From a virus: a DNA stretch of 64,000 nucleotides. The stretch's first letter is position 1. Every line of letters starts with the position of its first letter. Below are positions 61,160-64,000 of the stretch, piece after piece. The notes beneath the pieces were generated by a model. That model made no database searches and was not told where the DNA came from. It was given only the letters and a program-made list of their open reading frames with translations. The stretch spans positions 48,071-112,070 of IMG/VR virus record IMGVR_UViG_3300042463_000986; one strand, given 5' to 3'. Made by a program: the position numbers and the translations under genes.

Positions 61160-61831
61160 TTATTTATAATAGTTGTCTACATTGTTTACCACTTCTTGTA
61201 AATTGTTAGGAATTTTTAATTCACTAAACATACCATCTGGACTTTTCGCTGGGAACTTTTTATATCTATTTGTTATAAAATAATAAGAGGCTGATCCATC
61301 TTTATTTTCTTCTACTAATGTGTATAAACACACTGTTAGAAGTCCTTCTAATAGCACTTGATTATCAATCAATTTACCAGCTGTCTTAATTTTATACCCA
61401 ATAATATCACCACCATCTTCCACTGTTTCTGGATGAGTGAAATAAAACACCTTTATATCATCTCTTAGCTTTCTGGCTTCTCTAAACAATTCCACCATAT
61501 CTTTAGCCATAACACTAAATTTAGTGTACCCTGTTTCTGTAGCTTTAGCCACCATATTAAAACCCATTATATAATTAGAATCTTCTATCACAATATTTTT
61601 GATGTGGGTAGCTTTCTCTGAAATTGTTCTTAATAAACGTGTAATTTCAATAGCATCGTCCACTTCTTTATAATTCTTTTTTTCTGTATTATACAGTTTT
61701 TCACTTCCTTTGAAAGGTAATTCTTTTTTTGCTACGTTAATAATGTAAGTTTCTTCTGGATTTAAATGTTTAATTGATGTTGATTTTCCTGTTCCTGTTT
61801 GGCCCACTATGCCAATTAATTTGCTTGCCAT
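61160..61831 (-). CDS. Sak4-like P-loop ATPase (223 aa)
   Basis: Walker A is GQTGTGKST (10-18), and Walker B follows at KNIVIEDSNYIMGF. The C-terminal region DIIGYKIKTAGKLIDNQVLL with YYFITNRYKKFPAKSPDGMF is typical of the short phage AAA_24/Sak4 ATPases, which are RecA-core single-strand annealing proteins working with an SSB. It is adjacent to the SSB-like gene, the classical pairing. This phage would then have two recombinases (this and RecA). It has a good promoter overlapping the end of the upstream endonuclease. Confidence 0.85.
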   Translation of the reverse strand: MASKLIGIVGQTGTGKSTSIKHLNPEETYIINVAKKELPFKGSEKLYNTEKKNYKEVDDAIEITRLLRTISEKATHIKNIVIEDSNYIMGFNMVAKATETGYTKFSVMAKDMVELFREARKLRDDIKVFYFTHPETVEDGGDIIGYKIKTAGKLIDNQVLLEGLLTVCLYTLVEENKDGSASYYFITNRYKKFPAKSPDGMFSELKIPNNLQEVVNNVDNYYK

Positions 61832-61853
61832 TTTTATTTTGTTTTAAATTGTT

Positions 61854-62831
61854 TTAACCAAAGATATAACTTATTTTGTTTTCATCCAACATTGAAAGAC
61901 TTTCTTTCTTTATTATAAACCCATTTTTTACAGTTTTATTTTTTATTCTATACCATATTGTAGGTCTCTGTTCTTTTAATTCATTACACAATTCAATCAT
62001 TGTTTTAAATTTTGTTTTTTCCCCAGTTTTAACATTTTCTATTATATAAATATATTTAGAAGGTTTAAGTTTTGTATTTAGTTTTATAGATTCATCTATT
62101 GATAATCCTTTTTGTAATCTATTATAAATTTTAACATAAGAAGTTTTATTTATGTTAGCTATATATTTACAAAAATCATGTATGTGCCATTCTTTATTTT
62201 CATATATTATGTACTTACTTCCTTTAATATAAAAGTTTTCTTTATTTTTATAAAAAATGTAGTCATTTAAATATCTATAAGTAAATCCATTTTTTAATTT
62301 ACATTTATCATTACAAATATCACATACTTTAGAAATAAAATTTTTTCTACTTGCTTCTCTAGAACTAAGATAAATTTCAACTATTTCATAGTTACTGTCT
62401 AATTTTACTACTTTTTTACAAGAAGTATGATTTCTATGTTTTATTTTTTGTTCTTCTGTAAATTTTCTAGAAGTTCCAGTCATTCCTTCTCCACCATCTG
62501 TCATATTAGCTAAAATTCCTGTATTTTTATCAATTCTCCCATAAAAAGCTATAAATTCCTTTTCTTTTTCTTTTATAAAAGAAAGACTGTCTGACTCTAA
62601 CAAGATTTCTACTTTATAATCGGTTTTTGCTGTAATTAAATTCCAAATTTTAGAACTTTTTCTTATTTTTGAATATGCTCTATCATATATATATTTAATA
62701 CTTTGAAACTTTTTATTAAATTTTATTTTAGCTTTAGACTCTTTTTTAGTACCAATTCCTATATAAAAAGGTTCGTTTTTATCAAGTCTTATGTGTCTAT
62801 ACAAGTAGTATTTTCCGTAATTATCAATCAT
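61854..62831 (-). CDS. GIY-YIG homing endonuclease (325 aa)
   Basis: The N-terminus YYLYRHIRLDKNEPFYIGIG is nearly the same phrase as the GIY-YIG protein at 33163, placing both in one family. EKEKEFIAFYGRIDKNTG and NMTDGGEGMTG complete the catalytic region. A NUMOD3-like piece (RKFTEEQKIKHRNHTS) and NUMOD1-like C-terminal repeats with KLKNGFTYRYLNDYIFYKNK and VKNGFIIKKESLS follow. It lies between the SF2 helicase and the ATPase, with its own N20-spaced promoter. Both look like mobile intruders in phage operons. Confidence 0.85.
   Translation of the reverse strand: MIDNYGKYYLYRHIRLDKNEPFYIGIGTKKESKAKIKFNKKFQSIKYIYDRAYSKIRKSSKIWNLITAKTDYKVEILLESDSLSFIKEKEKEFIAFYGRIDKNTGILANMTDGGEGMTGTSRKFTEEQKIKHRNHTSCKKVVKLDSNYEIVEIYLSSREASRKNFISKVCDICNDKCKLKNGFTYRYLNDYIFYKNKENFYIKGSKYIIYENKEWHIHDFCKYIANINKTSYVKIYNRLQKGLSIDESIKLNTKLKPSKYIYIIENVKTGEKTKFKTMIELCNELKEQRPTIWYRIKNKTVKNGFIIKKESLSMLDENKISYIFG
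61859..61889 (-). promoter_or_regulatory. Bacteroidota-type promoter for the Sak4-like/SSB unit
   Basis: Read on the minus strand: TTG (61889-61887), exactly 20 bases, TATCTTTG (61866-61859), inside the last codons of the GIY-YIG gene. The ATPase ATG lies at 61831, 28 bases downstream. Confidence 0.78.
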
Positions 62832-62849
62832 ATTTGAGAAGTTTGTTCA

Positions 62850-62881
62850 CAAATATATGTAAAATATTTAATACTGCCAAA
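62850..62881 (-). promoter_or_regulatory. Bacteroidota-type promoter for the GIY-YIG gene
   Basis: Read on the minus strand: TTTG (62881-62878), 20 bases, TATATTTG (62857-62850). The -33 part lies in the last codons of the helicase gene. The ATG at 62831 follows 19 bases later. Confidence 0.78.
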
Positions 62882-63947
62882 TAATTTTTGAAGAGTCTAA
62901 TAAACTAAGCCCTTCTTTTAATTTTTTTATTTCTGCAGGTTCATTTAAACAAATTACATGCATGTCTGCTACTTTTTCTTGATAATCTAATTTTATACAT
63001 CTGTTCAAAATCTGAGCATTTTCCTCAGCTGCATACACAAAATTTGTTAATATAACAGAATCAAGATGAGGGTATGTCACTCCCACTTTTCCCATAGCAG
63101 CTAAAGCTAAATGATTAATCTCTTCATTTTGAAAAGCAACAAAAGCATCATCATTTTTACTTTTTGTATGATAGGAAGGAATACCAATACTATCTGCAGC
63201 TTTAGATAGTCCTGTAAATACCAAGACTCTTTTGTCTTTTAGTTTTTCCAATAAAGCTTGAACATAATGTAATTTTCCTACAGAAGATTGAGAAAGTCTG
63301 TTTCTTGTTAAAGCTAAAAACATAAAATCTCTTCCTTCTTTTTTTAGTTTTTCAATTACCCATGTATAAGCATCATATCTTTGTTTCTCTGTCTTTGACT
63401 TTCCTTTGGAATCTTTTGTATATATTTTATTATCTAAATTCACTACATGCACTGTAATTTTGTAATCCGCAAGAATACCAGCTTTTATACCATCGTCTGT
63501 ACTGTAAGAAGCTATTTCCTTCATATCCCATAATTCAGCAGTGTCTGCTGTAATAGTGCCCGAAAGTCCAATTGTATATTCACAATTATTCATTATTTGA
63601 TGAGCATATTCTCTCTCATTTTCTGAGCAACTGTGTAATTCATCTATAACAAATACATCAAATATATGTGTAGCATGTTTCTTTAGAGAACTAAAATTTA
63701 CATAAAAAATGTTTGGATTCTTATATCCCCATGTTTCACATTCTGATTGCCAAGTGGCTTTTAACTTATTATCTGGATAAGCTATAAGAATTGTACTACG
63801 AGAAGGAACAAGATTTTTAAGTATTTCAATAGTGGTGCGACATTTACCAAATCTCATAGCAAGATCGAAATATCCTTTCTTATTCTTTTTTAGAAAACTA
63901 AGTCCTTTTGTTATAAATTTTTCTTGAATTTCATTTTGTTTGCTCAT
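62868..63947 (-). CDS. SF2 DEAD/DEAH-type helicase (359 aa)
   Basis: Motif I is altered (MRFGKCRTTIEIL, 31-43, G-K-C-R-T for GxGKT), motif Ia RSTILIAYPDNKLKATW, motif II FVIDELHSC (102-105 DELH), motif III GLSGTIT (128-133), motif V-like LAAMGKVGVTYPHLDSVILT and motif VI QILNRCIKLD. It matches the compact phage UvsW-like/SF2 helicases. It may act in branch migration or replication restart. It is the first complete gene on the minus strand and overlaps a partial gene by 4 bases. The odd motif I still has the Lys and Thr needed for ATP. Confidence 0.85.
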   Translation of the reverse strand: MSKQNEIQEKFITKGLSFLKKNKKGYFDLAMRFGKCRTTIEILKNLVPSRSTILIAYPDNKLKATWQSECETWGYKNPNIFYVNFSSLKKHATHIFDVFVIDELHSCSENEREYAHQIMNNCEYTIGLSGTITADTAELWDMKEIASYSTDDGIKAGILADYKITVHVVNLDNKIYTKDSKGKSKTEKQRYDAYTWVIEKLKKEGRDFMFLALTRNRLSQSSVGKLHYVQALLEKLKDKRVLVFTGLSKAADSIGIPSYHTKSKNDDAFVAFQNEEINHLALAAMGKVGVTYPHLDSVILTNFVYAAEENAQILNRCIKLDYQEKVADMHVICLNEPAEIKKLKEGLSLLDSSKIIWQY

Positions 63948-64000
63948 ATGTAATTTATTATCTCACCATTTGAATTCATTAGTTTTCTAATAGAAAACTT
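63944..64000 (-). CDS. 3' end of an upstream minus-strand gene (partial)
   Basis: An open frame enters from the window edge and ends in TGA overlapping the helicase ATG (ATGA). Only 18 residues are visible (KFSIRKLMNSNGEIINYI). The overlap pattern matches the other genes here. No function can be given. Confidence 0.4.
   Translation of the reverse strand, partial: KFSIRKLMNSNGEIINYI

Noticed and set aside
1-64000. Stop-codon reassignment (TAG or TGA read as sense), known in some crAss-like phages
   Set aside because: TAG and TGA end many genes exactly where the next gene starts (for example TAG at 32394-32396 and TGA at 3955-3957, 26899-26901), and long frames need no recoding.
1-64000. tRNA genes, integrase or reverse transcriptase (diversity-generating element)
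   Set aside because: The gaps are too short and show no cloverleaf pattern, and no integrase or RT motif was found in the proteins; a covariance-model scan was not possible here.

Overview
The window is a contiguous piece of a large, AT-rich tailed-phage genome that most likely infects a member of the Bacteroidota. The host assignment rests on the promoters. At least nine intergenic sites fit the Bacteroidota sigma-A pattern TTG/TTTG-N18..22-TAnnTTTG, and start codons are preceded by A-rich stretches rather than Shine-Dalgarno sequences. The phage looks crAss-like (order Crassvirales or a close relative). It encodes three consecutive giant proteins, one of which (4157 aa) carries the DFDxD catalytic signature of the crAss-type virion RNA polymerase. 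Structural and replication genes lie on opposite strands. The replication complement (DnaG-like primase, SSB-like protein, Sak4-like ATPase, SF2 helicase, UDG, dUTPase, RIIA/RIIB) also fits. No capsid, portal, terminase or DNA polymerase gene is in the window; they presumably lie outside it.

Layout of the plus strand, 1-40.9 kb. A 5'-truncated gene and three giant genes (919, 4157 and 2150 aa) occupy 1-22.9 kb and are probably ejected or internal virion proteins. From 23.0 to 31.7 kb come tail-fibre genes: a repeat-rich fibre, two tandem LamG-like lectin proteins, a fibre ending in an S74 chaperone peptidase, and small tail proteins. A lysis cassette follows at 31.9-34.4 kb: a coiled-coil/TM protein, two holin-like proteins, an M15 endolysin and a spanin-like protein, interrupted by a GIY-YIG homing endonuclease. 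From 34.6 to 37.4 kb lies an adsorption-like group in which a glycosyltransferase sits between two proteins with poly-threonine tails. From 37.4 to 40.9 kb there is a Dps-like protein and a family of small, very basic proteins with a shared N-terminal K-K-x-x-K-A-Q-x-G motif.

The two transcription units converge on a perfect 13-bp hairpin at 40.94 kb. The minus strand (64.0 to 41.0 kb) reads: SF2 helicase, GIY-YIG endonuclease, Sak4-like ATPase, SSB-like protein, primase, UDG, RIIA, RIIB, HNH endonuclease, a run of small overlapping unknown genes including an Exo8-like nuclease and a metallophosphoesterase, a B12-dependent ribonucleotide reductase, RecA interrupted by an intein in its P-loop, dUTPase, an HTH protein, an HNH-like protein, PhoH, a DUF5522-type protein and a second glycosyltransferase. 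Genes are packed tightly, often overlapping by 1-30 bases. The longest gene-poor gap is about 200 bases, and no tRNA, CRISPR array, integrase or reverse transcriptase was seen.

The most promising under-described elements are: the Thr-tail/glycosyltransferase cluster; the K-A-Q-x-G basic protein family; the giant proteins that combine RNA polymerase, degenerate zincin and PD-(D/E)XK nuclease modules; a UDG whose catalytic Asp is replaced by Cys; and terminators with promoters embedded in them.
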